The notes beneath the pieces are model-generated. The model worked only from the letters and a program-made list of their open reading frames with translations. It was not told the DNA's origin and searched no databases. From the NCBI GenBank assembly GCA_958436175.1, contig CAUBJF010000007.1, positions 101,090 through 165,089 on the forward strand: 64,000 nt of DNA. Direction: 5' to 3'. Positions 26,269-34,877 of the stretch are shown here, piece by piece (within the stretch, counting starts at the first letter, position 1; every line of letters starts with the position of its first letter). The DNA comes from an uncultured Muribaculaceae bacterium (GTDB lineage Bacteria > Bacteroidota > Bacteroidia > Bacteroidales > Muribaculaceae). The translations under genes and the position numbers were made by a program.

Positions 26269-27792
26269 TTATTTCCCGGTGAGGTGTAGCTTCGAGAGGA
26301 TTTTGCGCCTGTTGTCGGGGCTGAGGATAAAGCCGTAGGCAAGCACACAGGTCAGGGCTACGTCGATGATGCCTACGACTACGAGTCGCAGGAACGAGTG
26401 CATGGCGGTGAAGTGTGTCGTGTAGCACACCGCGCCTGTCACGACGCAGATGAATCCAACGGCGACAAGGATACGGTAGACCATCGCCTGCCGGAACTGA
26501 GGTACGAGCCTGTGGAGTATGACAAGGTCGATGGCGGTGCATATCGCGCCTAACACAATCTGTGCAACATAGATTGCCGGTGGGGTTGCCCCCAGGGCAA
26601 ATGCTGCCGCACCGATTCCGATGACCGACACCGTCAGTGTGCCCTGGATGAGACAGAACCGCTTTATGCGGCCTGTGGCTACTATGCCGAATTCCAATAC
26701 GTAGAGAGCGATGTCGAAGAACATCGAGATGCACAGCAGGCGGCAGAAAATACTTGCGTAGTCCGGGCACGAACCGAGCCACAGGGTCAGTATGTAGGGC
26801 ATTTCGAGGAAGAGTGGTACGACGAGCATCGATACCATGACGAGCGAGAACCTGAGGGTATTGCCTATCATTGCCTGCATCTCTTCGTAAGCTCCGATGG
26901 CGTATGCCTTGATTATCTGCGGCTTGAAAGCCATAGGGATATTGACGGTGAATTTGGCCACATTGGAACTCACGTTGAGCGCAATGGCCACTGCGGCATT
27001 GACAGCCACTCCGAAATAGAGGTTTACGACAACGTTTATTCCGGTCTGCCTCATGCAGTCGCACATCGTTTTATAGAGGTTCCAGCCAGAATAGCTCATC
27101 ATCGACTTGAACAGTGGCTTGCGGAAAAGGAACCCTGTGCGACATTCCACGAAGTTGTGACGGCAGTAGACTATCGCGCCCGTTGTGACGCAGAGCGTCA
27201 GTAGCATTATGAGGGTTGCGTAGAGGATGAGTTTGTTGTCGCCGACGAATTTCAGGATAAAGATAGCAGCTAATTTGAGGGTCGATGTTGCGATGTCGAT
27301 ATATGCGTATGCTCCCATATGTTCGCGTGCTATGATGGCGGACATGTAGCAGGTCTGTACCATCGTGAGTATCACCGTCACGATTGAGAGCTGATAGACT
27401 ATAGCTGCATCATGTCGGGAGCCGTCCGGTATGTTGAGCCGTTCGAGCAGATAGGGTCCCAGGCCTTCGGTCAGAAGCAGGATGGCCGTCGCCACGATTG
27501 CCACAATTAGCATGGCCGTGCCGAAAGTTTCGCGCATGCGCTGCAGGTTGCCCTCGGCGAGTTCGTAGGAGAAGAAACGCGACATGGAGCTGGCCATTGT
27601 GCTCGTGAAGAAGCTGAACATCACGACGATGCTCCCTACCAGCGAGTAAATTCCGAAGTCGTCGACCCCGAGCACTTCCAGGACTACGCGCGAGTTATAC
27701 AGCCCCACGGCCATCGTGAAGAAAGTGCGCCCATAGAGCTTGATGGAGTTCTTGAGCGCGCGCCGACGGTCGATGATTGGTTCTGATGCCAT
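26269..27792 (-). CDS. Oligosaccharide flippase / lipopolysaccharide biosynthesis transporter (MATE/Wzx-like)
   Basis: Integral membrane protein of 507 residues from the ATG at 27792, with about 12-14 hydrophobic segments. It begins with KNSIKLYGRTFFTMAVGLYNSRVVLEVLG, typical of Bacteroidetes members of the MATE/PST flippase superfamily. It likely moves lipid-linked oligosaccharides across the inner membrane for capsule, O-antigen or exopolysaccharide. It stands alone, not in a capsule cluster, but several glycosyltransferases and an acyltransferase lie in the same window. A -7 box (TACCTTTG) sits 20 bases upstream of the start, next to the terminator of the upstream gene. Confidence 0.85.
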   Translation of the reverse strand: MASEPIIDRRRALKNSIKLYGRTFFTMAVGLYNSRVVLEVLGVDDFGIYSLVGSIVVMFSFFTSTMASSMSRFFSYELAEGNLQRMRETFGTAMLIVAIVATAILLLTEGLGPYLLERLNIPDGSRHDAAIVYQLSIVTVILTMVQTCYMSAIIAREHMGAYAYIDIATSTLKLAAIFILKFVGDNKLILYATLIMLLTLCVTTGAIVYCRHNFVECRTGFLFRKPLFKSMMSYSGWNLYKTMCDCMRQTGINVVVNLYFGVAVNAAVAIALNVSSNVAKFTVNIPMAFKPQIIKAYAIGAYEEMQAMIGNTLRFSLVMVSMLVVPLFLEMPYILTLWLGSCPDYASIFCRLLCISMFFDIALYVLEFGIVATGRIKRFCLIQGTLTVSVIGIGAAAFALGATPPAIYVAQIVLGAICTAIDLVILHRLVPQFRQAMVYRILVAVGFICVVTGAVCYTTHFTAMHSFLRLVVVGIIDVALTCVLAYGFILSPDNRRKILSKLHLTGK

Positions 27793-27811
27793 GTTCTGTT
27801 CTTTAGGTTTA

Positions 27812-27819
27812 CAAAGGTA
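27812..27819 (-). promoter_or_regulatory. Possible -7 box of the flippase gene
   Basis: The complement of 27812-27819 reads TACCTTTG, matching TAnnTTTG. The place of the -33 element is occupied by the terminator hairpin, so promoter strength is doubtful. Confidence 0.4.
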
Positions 27820-27822
27820 CAA

Positions 27823-27856
27823 AAAAATATGCCGTCCGGCCTCGGACGGCATATTT
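27823..27856 (-). terminator. Rho-independent terminator of the OmpA-family gene
   Basis: The stem is ATGCCGTCCG...CGGACGGCAT around a short loop. On the minus strand it is followed by ATATTTTTTT, a good U tract. It begins about 20 bases after the stop codon of the OmpA-family gene. Confidence 0.85.
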
Positions 27857-27876
27857 TATATCGGTTGTGAGCCTTC

Positions 27877-29079
27877 TTATTTAGCAAGGTCGATGGTGAC
27901 GCAGCGATCGAGAGCTACGCACTTTTCACCGAGGTCGGAGAGGTTTCCGTCGTTGGTTGTAACGGTGATCTGGCTTTCGGGAACGCCGTTGCGGTAGAGA
28001 ACCTTGGCAACACCTTCTGCACGGTTCTTGCGGAGGCGCTTGTTGATGTTGTCTGTACCGGTGTAGTTGTCAGCCCAGCCTGTGAGAACGTACTTCTGGT
28101 TGGGGTTCTGGGTCATTACGTTGGCGATAGCCTTGACAACGCGCTGGTTTTCGCGGCTAAGACGGGAAACGCCGATGGGGTAGTAGACGGTGCAGAGAGG
28201 ACCGTTGTTTTCTACGACCTTTTCAACAGGACGTGAGAGGCAGTCTTTGAGCTGCTTTTCGAGGTCGGCGATGCGGGCATCGGCAGCAGCGAGACGGGCG
28301 CGGAGAGCGTCGCAGTTCTCGGGTTCGGGATAAACGGGAACGACGGGGGCATTCCATTCGCGTTTCTTGAAGTTGTAGGTAACGCCGAGGTAAGCCTGGA
28401 TGGAGCCGTATTTGTTGTTCCAGCCTGTACCACCGAAGTTCTGGAGGCCGTCGAGACCGGAGAAACGGAGGTCGAGCGAGAGGGCAACCTGGTCGCTTAC
28501 GCGGAAGCTGTTGATAAGACCGCCGCGGAGTGTCATGATAGCGTTGTCACGATGACCCCAGTCGCCGTTGGCAGGATCTTTGGTGTATGTGGCGTATGCA
28601 CCGCCGCCGACATAGAATGTAGCGTTGTAGACACGGTTGGGTTTGTAACCGCACCACCAGTTGGTAAGGTTGATGAGGAAGTCGGCTACGGCACCGAATT
28701 CATTGTATTTGGTCTTGTAGTAACCACCTTTCAAAGGCTCATAGGCACCTATATAGCCGGAACCGGTGGCTACACCCTTGAGACCGAGCCAGTTGAAACC
28801 GCCACGGGCACCAAAGACGGGGGTGAACCACTTACCTACATAGATAGAAGCTGCGGGCATGAAGCGATCCATTTTTTTGCGCTCGCTACCGTATTTAGAG
28901 AGGTAGAAGCTGGCACCACCTTCAGCAGTGATAAACCAGTTGTCTTGCATCTTGTTGACCAGTACGCCCTGTGTAGGATCAGAAACATAGGTCACTTCCT
29001 GCGTCGCATCCTGTGCTGCGAGTGACTGCGCTCCGATGAAAAGCGCACATGCACAAGCGATTAATGAAGCTTTTTTCAT
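27877..29079 (-). CDS. OmpA-family outer-membrane protein
   Basis: The 400-residue product has a signal peptide (MKKASLIACACALFIGAQSLAAQ), an N-terminal beta-barrel of about 220 residues, a short coiled-coil linker (CDALRARLAAADARIADLEKQL, about 253-275) and a C-terminal OmpA peptidoglycan-binding domain. The last has LTGWADNYTGTDNINKRLRKNRAEGVAKVL, where the conserved Asp and Arg contact diaminopimelate. It anchors the outer membrane to the cell wall and is probably abundant, since it has its own strong terminator. Length and layout match the major OmpA-like proteins of Bacteroidales. Confidence 0.9.
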   Translation of the reverse strand: MKKASLIACACALFIGAQSLAAQDATQEVTYVSDPTQGVLVNKMQDNWFITAEGGASFYLSKYGSERKKMDRFMPAASIYVGKWFTPVFGARGGFNWLGLKGVATGSGYIGAYEPLKGGYYKTKYNEFGAVADFLINLTNWWCGYKPNRVYNATFYVGGGAYATYTKDPANGDWGHRDNAIMTLRGGLINSFRVSDQVALSLDLRFSGLDGLQNFGGTGWNNKYGSIQAYLGVTYNFKKREWNAPVVPVYPEPENCDALRARLAAADARIADLEKQLKDCLSRPVEKVVENNGPLCTVYYPIGVSRLSRENQRVVKAIANVMTQNPNQKYVLTGWADNYTGTDNINKRLRKNRAEGVAKVLYRNGVPESQITVTTNDGNLSDLGEKCVALDRCVTIDLAK

Positions 29080-29200
29080 AGAGTTATGTAATTATTTGGT
29101 TGAATGTTTCTCGATTATCTGTTTTGAGTCCGCTAAATTACAACATTTTTTTAAATTTAATAACCTAAATAACTAAAAATGTCGCTCAATAGTCTAACAT

Positions 29201-31255
29201 TTAACAGTCGGCAAGGTTCACTCGGTTGAGCTGTGCCCTTACGACTTCGAAAATATTTGTGGCTGTGAACCCGAATTTTTCGTCGAGAACCTTGTAGGGT
29301 GCGGAGGCTCCGAAACGTTCGAGGCCGAAGACTTCGCCGTTGAAACCCTTGATCATACGTAGCGACTGGGGGAGACCGGCGCTGAGTCCGAACTGCGGTA
29401 TACCGGCTGGAAGGACAGTTTCACGGTATGCTTCGGGCTGGTCGTTGAAGAGGCCTACCGAAGGCATCGAAACAACGGCGGCCTTGATACCGTCGGCGGC
29501 AAGCAGGACAGCGACATTGCAGAGGAGGGATACTTCGGAACCGTTGGCAACGAGCACGATGTCCGGGGTACCTTCGGGAGCGACAACGGTGTATCCGCCC
29601 TTTTCAGCCCCGAGGGCTGCCTGGGCGCGTGTCATGCCGGCTGGTGCGGGAAGATCTTCGATGTCCTGACGCGAGAGAATGAGGGCGGTCGGTGTGTTCT
29701 TGTTCTCCATTGCCATCTTGTAGGCGACGGAGGTCTCGGCGGCATCGGCAGGGCGGAGAACGAGCATCGACGGGCGGCCGCTGAAGTTACGGATACCTTC
29801 CATAAGGCGCAGCTGGGCTTCCTGTTCGACCGGTTCGTGTGTCGGGCCGTCTTCGCCGACGCGGAATGCATCGTGTGTCCAGATATACTTGACGGGGAGT
29901 TCCATCAGGGCGGCAAGACGAACTGCCGGTTTCATATAGTCGGAGAATACGAAGAAGGTACCGCAGGCACCGATAACACCGCCGTGGAGCACGATGCCGT
30001 TCATCACAGAAGCCATGGTGAGTTCGGCGACACCGGCCTGGAGGAATGCGCCGCTGAAGTCGTCGGCAGTGAAGGCGTGGGTTTTCTTGAGGAAACCGTC
30101 GGTCTTGTCGCTGTTTGCGAGGTCGGCCGAGGAGACTATCATGTTGCCTACTTTCTCTGCGAGGACACCAAGGACATCGGCGGAAGCCTGGCGTGTCGAG
30201 GTATTGGCCTTATGGACGATCGCTGTATAGTCGATCTGGGGAAGGACTCCTTCGAGGTAGCCTTTGAGTTCGATTGCGAGGGCGGGATTTTCGTCGGCCC
30301 ATTTCTTGAACTGGGCACGACGCGCTGCAACTATCTTGCGGAGTTCTTCGCGGCGTTCTTCGTACATCTTGGCTACTTCGGGGAAGATATGCCAGGGATT
30401 TTCCGGGTCTGCGCCGAGATTCTTCATCGTGGCTGCATAGTCAGCTCCACTCTTGCTCAGGGGCTGTCCGTGGGTCGAGCACTGGCCTTCGAAGCTTTCG
30501 CCGTCGGCCTTCACTGCGCCTTTACCCATGATGGTATGGCCGATGATGATGGTTGGTTTCTTGGTCTCCGCCTGAGCCCTGGTGATGGCATCGGCAATGG
30601 CTTCGGGGTCGTTACCGTTGATTTCGATTACGTTCCAGTGCCATGCGCGGTATTTTGCGGCATAGTCTTCGCGGTCGACAGCGTCAACCATTGTCGACAG
30701 CTGTACGCCGTTGCAGTCGTAGAACATGATGAGATTCGACAGCCCGAGATAACCGGCGAGACGGCCTGCGCCCTGTGAGATTTCTTCCTGGATGCCTCCG
30801 TCGGAGATGAAGGCGTAGACCTTATGCGACACAGCCTTGCCGAAACGGGCTTCGAGGAAGCGTTCGGCGATGGCGCAGCCGACAGCCATGGTATGACCCT
30901 GGCCGAGCGGTCCGGAAGTGTTTTCGACACCGCGCTCGGGGTCGAGCTCGGGGTGGCCGGGAGTTACGGATCCCCACTGACGGAACTGCTTGAGTTCGTC
31001 GAGAGTATAGAATCCTGCCAGCGAAAGCACCGAATAGAGCATCGGCGACATGTGGCCGGGGTCGAGGAAGAAACGGTCGCGAGCGAACCATGTGGGATCG
31101 TCGGGGTCTGCAACAAGGAAGCTGGAGTAGAGGACATTGACAAAGTCGGCACCGCCCATTGCACCTCCGGGATGTCCCGATTTGGCTTTCTCTACCATAG
31201 AGGATGCCAGGATGCGGATGTTGTTGGCGGCACGGTTCATTAGTTCTGTGTTCAT
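29201..31255 (-). CDS. tkt: Transketolase
   Basis: Thiamine-diphosphate enzyme of the non-oxidative pentose phosphate pathway, 684 residues. N-terminal markers are KSGHPGGAMGGADF (H28). The cofactor-binding motif begins at FISDGGIQEEIS and continues to NLIMFYDCNGVQ; it is SDG, where many transketolases have GDG. The pyrimidine-binding domain has THDAFRVGEDGPTHEPVEQ, including the catalytic glutamate region and histidines. The C-terminal domain ends with GLERFGASAPYKVLDEKFGFTATN. It is an isolated gene with its own weak promoter, and it also supplies pentose metabolism downstream of the xylose released by the PUL. Confidence 0.96.
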   Translation of the reverse strand: MNTELMNRAANNIRILASSMVEKAKSGHPGGAMGGADFVNVLYSSFLVADPDDPTWFARDRFFLDPGHMSPMLYSVLSLAGFYTLDELKQFRQWGSVTPGHPELDPERGVENTSGPLGQGHTMAVGCAIAERFLEARFGKAVSHKVYAFISDGGIQEEISQGAGRLAGYLGLSNLIMFYDCNGVQLSTMVDAVDREDYAAKYRAWHWNVIEINGNDPEAIADAITRAQAETKKPTIIIGHTIMGKGAVKADGESFEGQCSTHGQPLSKSGADYAATMKNLGADPENPWHIFPEVAKMYEERREELRKIVAARRAQFKKWADENPALAIELKGYLEGVLPQIDYTAIVHKANTSTRQASADVLGVLAEKVGNMIVSSADLANSDKTDGFLKKTHAFTADDFSGAFLQAGVAELTMASVMNGIVLHGGVIGACGTFFVFSDYMKPAVRLAALMELPVKYIWTHDAFRVGEDGPTHEPVEQEAQLRLMEGIRNFSGRPSMLVLRPADAAETSVAYKMAMENKNTPTALILSRQDIEDLPAPAGMTRAQAALGAEKGGYTVVAPEGTPDIVLVANGSEVSLLCNVAVLLAADGIKAAVVSMPSVGLFNDQPEAYRETVLPAGIPQFGLSAGLPQSLRMIKGFNGEVFGLERFGASAPYKVLDEKFGFTATNIFEVVRAQLNRVNLADC

Positions 31256-31293
31256 TTCTTAGGGTAAGGTTTTGAGTTAGTCGTATTTGGAGC

Positions 31294-31324
31294 CGAAATT
31301 ACTAAAAAGTTTTGTTATGGCCAA
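31294..31324 (-). promoter_or_regulatory. Possible promoter of tkt
   Basis: The complement of 31294-31301 reads TAATTTCG, one mismatch from TAnnTTTG. The complement of 31322-31324 is TTG, with 20-base spacing. The ATG follows about 38 bases later. Confidence 0.4.
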
Positions 31325-31377
31325 CACGCAGCCCCAAAATCACCCTCCCAATAACGAAATGTAGACTATCTACAGAG

Positions 31378-32415
31378 CTACTTGTATGTACTATCCATGA
31401 GTCTGCTGGCAAATACCGGGCGATAATGTGTATTGTCGTAAAGCAGGGTGTCTTCCTCCAGATAGTCCGCAAGCGCCCGGCTGTAATCATGGACGCGCGA
31501 GGGTTCGAAAATTCGTTCCAATACTTTACGGTCTGCCGGACTGAGTGCCACCTTCCGACGGTTAGGACCGACTATGATTTGATAATCAGTATGTCGGGAG
31601 GCAAATACTCGCGATATTCTCTCCAGCATTTCGACTTTTTCAGCCGTTAAGACCGAGGGGCTTTCGCTTACAGAGTCGGGTGGTGCCATAAGGGGATATT
31701 GGCTGTAGAACTCAATGGGGTTTCTGCTGATGATGCGGTCCCATTCCGGTATCGATTCCTGATTGGTAACCGGGTCATATTCTATCGGTTGCTTCTCATA
31801 GATAACGTTGTGGCCGTTGTCGTAGGGCAGTCCGTAGATATAAGCCGGCAGCCAGCTCTTAAGGAAGTCGGCATTGGTCGATGCACGGAAGAATATATAG
31901 TGATACCTTATAAAATGACATAGTCCGGGCTCAAAATCAGGAGGAGCTATAGTAGCCGGACCGGAATTGTCATCGACAGCCATTATCAGGGGGTCGAGAA
32001 CTATCAGTGCGTAGTCTATGTCCTGATTCTCTCGGTCGAGATATTCTACCTTGTCGGCCATCGACTCCAGAGACTCGTCGGAAGAATCGAAATGATAGGG
32101 CCGTATGTCGTTGCCGGCAAGGGATGCCCAGTATTCGGCATCGTAATAGCATGATATTGAAGAACCAAAGATGAACCCGTTATAGCTCCGGCCTTCCCTG
32201 AGCCGCGATTTATAATTCTCAACGGTGATAAGTCCCTTGTTGATGCCGATGCGGGCCGGATGTGTCGTCGGATCTTCAAAATAGGGGTCATACTTCCTAA
32301 TCACCTTGAACGGGTCCTGCCATAGATAGAGTCCGACGAATACAAGAACGACGGGAGCGACTGTGAGCACAGCTTTCAGCATAAACCCGAGTATCGAACG
32401 TGATGTCTTATTCAT
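31378..32415 (-). CDS. SGNH/AlgJ-DltD-like membrane-anchored partner of the MBOAT acyltransferase
   Basis: The 345-residue product has one N-terminal membrane segment (LKAVLTVAPVVLVFVGLYLW) and an exported domain. FIFGSSISCY (S85/S86) near the N terminus and YDNTHYRP (D327, H330) near the C terminus give a Ser...Asp-x-x-His layout like the SGNH-fold partners of MBOAT proteins (AlgJ/AlgX, DltD, PatB-type). It starts 9 bases after the MBOAT stop, so the two form an operon. The pair probably transfers an acyl group, often acetyl, to an extracytoplasmic glycan. The assignment to an SGNH fold is inferred from the motifs and the partner. Confidence 0.7.
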   Translation of the reverse strand: MNKTSRSILGFMLKAVLTVAPVVLVFVGLYLWQDPFKVIRKYDPYFEDPTTHPARIGINKGLITVENYKSRLREGRSYNGFIFGSSISCYYDAEYWASLAGNDIRPYHFDSSDESLESMADKVEYLDRENQDIDYALIVLDPLIMAVDDNSGPATIAPPDFEPGLCHFIRYHYIFFRASTNADFLKSWLPAYIYGLPYDNGHNVIYEKQPIEYDPVTNQESIPEWDRIISRNPIEFYSQYPLMAPPDSVSESPSVLTAEKVEMLERISRVFASRHTDYQIIVGPNRRKVALSPADRKVLERIFEPSRVHDYSRALADYLEEDTLLYDNTHYRPVFASRLMDSTYK

Positions 32416-32424
32416 GAGGACTGC

Positions 32425-33942
32425 CTAAAATTTGAAATAAATAAAACTCATGTCGGTCGGCTCGCTCAGCATCACAAATACAAGGCACATCCAATAGAAT
32501 CCAAAGCGTATCAACCGGCTGCCGCTCATGATGGCGAGAGGATATGCGCCGTTGCGCCCATTCCATTCTACAGCAGCTACAGTCATGGCCGGTAGAAGCC
32601 ACCACGCCTTGAGGAGTACTGCCCAGGGAAAATCTATCGTCCGGAATAAGAGGCCGATACATATAAGGACAAAGGCCAGGGCAGCATAACATATTAAGGG
32701 CTTCCTGATAATCGCCAGGGCCATCTTCGATAAGAGCCAACCGGCAGCAGCCACCACTGCGTAGGCCCAGATATTGGTGACTCCGGTTGTTATGTCTGCT
32801 CCCGAGGTACACCTGAAGATGTAGAATCCGAAAGCCACAGTCATGAATGTCACAATAAGTTTCGGCAGCTGCCTGGTCTCTATGTCGGATACGTCATTAC
32901 GCATCTTCAACATAAACTTGCACACAATGTATACCAAAGCCCAGTATGCGCCCCAGGCCACAAAGTTCCATGCTGCGCCATGCCATAATCCTGATAGCAG
33001 GAAGACCGCAGTTGTATTGAATGCCGTACGCCAGACTCCGCGTCGGTTGCCTCCGAGAGGGATGTAGATATAATCGCGAAACCAGAGCATCAGCGAGATA
33101 TGCCAGCGCCGCCAGAATTCCAATACATTGCGTGAGAAATATGGAAAACGGAAATTGACCATAAGCTCGATTCCAAGAAGTCGCGACACGCCGCGTGCTA
33201 TCTCGCTGTAAGCTGAGAAATCGCAATATATCTGCAAGGAGAATACAATACCTGCTGCCACGTTGCACCAGGGATTCGTCAGGTCGCCGGAGTAAAGTCG
33301 GTCGGCGTACAGGGCGAGCATGTCGGCCACACATACTTTTTTCATGACTCCATAGAGAATCATCCTTAGGCCGGAAGTTGCGTAGGCTCTGTCCCAACGA
33401 CGAAGCCCGGATATCTGCGACAGCAGCTGCGAAGCTCTTTCTATCGGGCCTGCCACTAACTGTGGAAAATAGGCTATGAATGTGGCGAAGGCGAGGAAGT
33501 CATGCGTGGCTTCTATTTTCTTTTTATAGACATCGACTGAATAGGAGATGGCCTGAAAAGTATAGAATGAGATACCGACCGGCAGTAGGATATCTATAAA
33601 GAACCAGTTGACTTCCAAGTTGCAAAGGCTCAATAATGCCTTTAGGTTTTCTGTGAAAAAGCCAAGATATTTGAAGGTTATCAGGATTCCAACATTTAAT
33701 GTAATGTTGGCTATGGTCCATCCACGGCCATGCCGCCCCTTGGCGAGAAGAGCAGTGGCGAATGTAGTGCCCGTGGTAAACATTATTAAACCGAGAAAGC
33801 GCCAGTCCCACCACCCGTAAAATGTGTAGCTCGCTATCAGCAGGAGTCCGTTTTGGGCTCTGGTATTGTTGCGGAGTACAAGCCAATAGATGGAAAATAT
33901 TACTGCAAGGAATATGGCGAATTCTATCTGGGTGAACTGCAT
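32425..33942 (-). CDS. MBOAT-family O-acyltransferase
   Basis: Multi-pass membrane protein of 505 residues from the ATG at 33942 (MQFTQIEFAIFLAVIF). The upstream open frame to 34284 is non-hydrophobic and lacks a start context. The family motifs are clear: GISFYTFQAISYSVDVYK, LVAGPIERA, EFWRRWHISL (H281), RDYIYIPLGGNR and LLSGLWHGAAWNF with the catalytic H321. It should pass acyl groups across the inner membrane to a periplasmic acceptor, in the manner of AlgI/DltB, acting with the SGNH-like protein encoded just downstream. The acceptor glycan is unknown. Confidence 0.92.
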   Translation of the reverse strand: MQFTQIEFAIFLAVIFSIYWLVLRNNTRAQNGLLLIASYTFYGWWDWRFLGLIMFTTGTTFATALLAKGRHGRGWTIANITLNVGILITFKYLGFFTENLKALLSLCNLEVNWFFIDILLPVGISFYTFQAISYSVDVYKKKIEATHDFLAFATFIAYFPQLVAGPIERASQLLSQISGLRRWDRAYATSGLRMILYGVMKKVCVADMLALYADRLYSGDLTNPWCNVAAGIVFSLQIYCDFSAYSEIARGVSRLLGIELMVNFRFPYFSRNVLEFWRRWHISLMLWFRDYIYIPLGGNRRGVWRTAFNTTAVFLLSGLWHGAAWNFVAWGAYWALVYIVCKFMLKMRNDVSDIETRQLPKLIVTFMTVAFGFYIFRCTSGADITTGVTNIWAYAVVAAAGWLLSKMALAIIRKPLICYAALAFVLICIGLLFRTIDFPWAVLLKAWWLLPAMTVAAVEWNGRNGAYPLAIMSGSRLIRFGFYWMCLVFVMLSEPTDMSFIYFKF

Positions 33943-34108
33943 GGCATCGATAGGAGCATAGCTGTCTCGTTTTATCGTGCCAAATATAATGATAAATGCT
34001 GAATAATCGCTTATCTGACTCTCGGTTTCTCGTCCCGTTGACCCCCTTTCCCTTTGCAACCGTTTGCTTTTAAAGTTCGCTTCTTGGCATGACTTCGAGA
34101 CAAAGAAT

Positions 34109-34140
34109 CGGCCTCCGGGGCGAGAGGATGCCGGAGGCCG
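34109..34140 (-). terminator. Hairpin downstream of the rubrerythrin gene
   Basis: A perfect 10-bp stem, CGGCCTCCGG...CCGGAGGCCG, with an 11-12 base loop lies about 33 bases after the rubrerythrin stop. On the minus strand only a weak T-rich stretch (ATTCTTTGTCT) follows, so termination may be partial. Confidence 0.55.
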
Positions 34141-34172
34141 TGGATATAGACAATAAATAATTCCTAAGAGTC

Positions 34173-34754
34173 TTAGTAGTTGTCGGCTTTGCGCTGGAAC
34201 CATCCCTGGTCCATGCCGCATACAGGGCAGCGTTTCGGGGCAGCCTTGGATGTAACGGTGAATCCGCAGCGGCGGCACATCCATTCGATTGGTTCGGGGC
34301 TTTCGAACTCGCTGCCTGTCTCAAGACGTTCGAGCAGTTTGATGTAGCGGGCTTCGTGCATCTGTTCTACGTTGGCGATAAGCTTGTAGAGATTCGCAAT
34401 CTGAGGGAAACCTTCTTCCTGTGCCGTTTTGGCGAAGGATTCGTAGAGGTCGCTCCACTCCTGACGCTCGCCCGCAGCAGCCTCTGCAAGGTTGGCTTTG
34501 GTGTCGCCGACGACACCTGCCGGATATCCGGCAGTGATTTCGACGGTGCCTCCTTCGAGGAGCGAGAAGAACTGGCGGGCGTGGCTGAGCTCCTGTTCGG
34601 CTGTTTCGAGGAATATGGCGGCAATCTGTTCGTAGCCTTCTTCTTTGGCCTTAGCGGCGAAGAGAGTATAGCGTGAGCGGGCTTGGCTTTCTCCGGCGAA
34701 GGATGCAAGCAAATTATGTTCTGTACGTGTGCCTTTTATACTTTTCTTTTCCAT
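34173..34754 (-). CDS. rbr: Rubrerythrin
   Basis: Non-heme diiron peroxidase that reduces hydrogen peroxide in anaerobes, 193 residues. The four-helix ferritin-like domain carries the diiron ligands in AGESQARSRY, ETAEQELSHAR, GERQEWSDLY and EQMHEARY. The C-terminal rubredoxin domain has CRRCGF and CPVCG. Domain order and length are those of classical rubrerythrin. The gene is monocistronic and divergent from the porin gene. It supports an anaerobic lifestyle with oxidative-stress defence. Confidence 0.96.
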   Translation of the reverse strand: MEKKSIKGTRTEHNLLASFAGESQARSRYTLFAAKAKEEGYEQIAAIFLETAEQELSHARQFFSLLEGGTVEITAGYPAGVVGDTKANLAEAAAGERQEWSDLYESFAKTAQEEGFPQIANLYKLIANVEQMHEARYIKLLERLETGSEFESPEPIEWMCRRCGFTVTSKAAPKRCPVCGMDQGWFQRKADNY

Positions 34755-34822
34755 AGTGGATTCGATTATTTGTGTCTGCTAACAATCCAAACAAACGGAG
34801 ACATGTTTTGTTCGGAGATTCA

Positions 34823-34854
34823 TTGTCTCTTTTCGATGAAAAGGTGTAACTTTG
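34823..34854 (+). promoter_or_regulatory. Promoter of the porin gene
   Basis: TTG at 34823-34825 and TAACTTTG at 34847-34854 are spaced by 21 bases, matching the Bacteroidetes -33/-7 pattern. Confidence 0.65.
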
Positions 34855-34877
34855 CAGCAGAACCCGATCTATAACTT

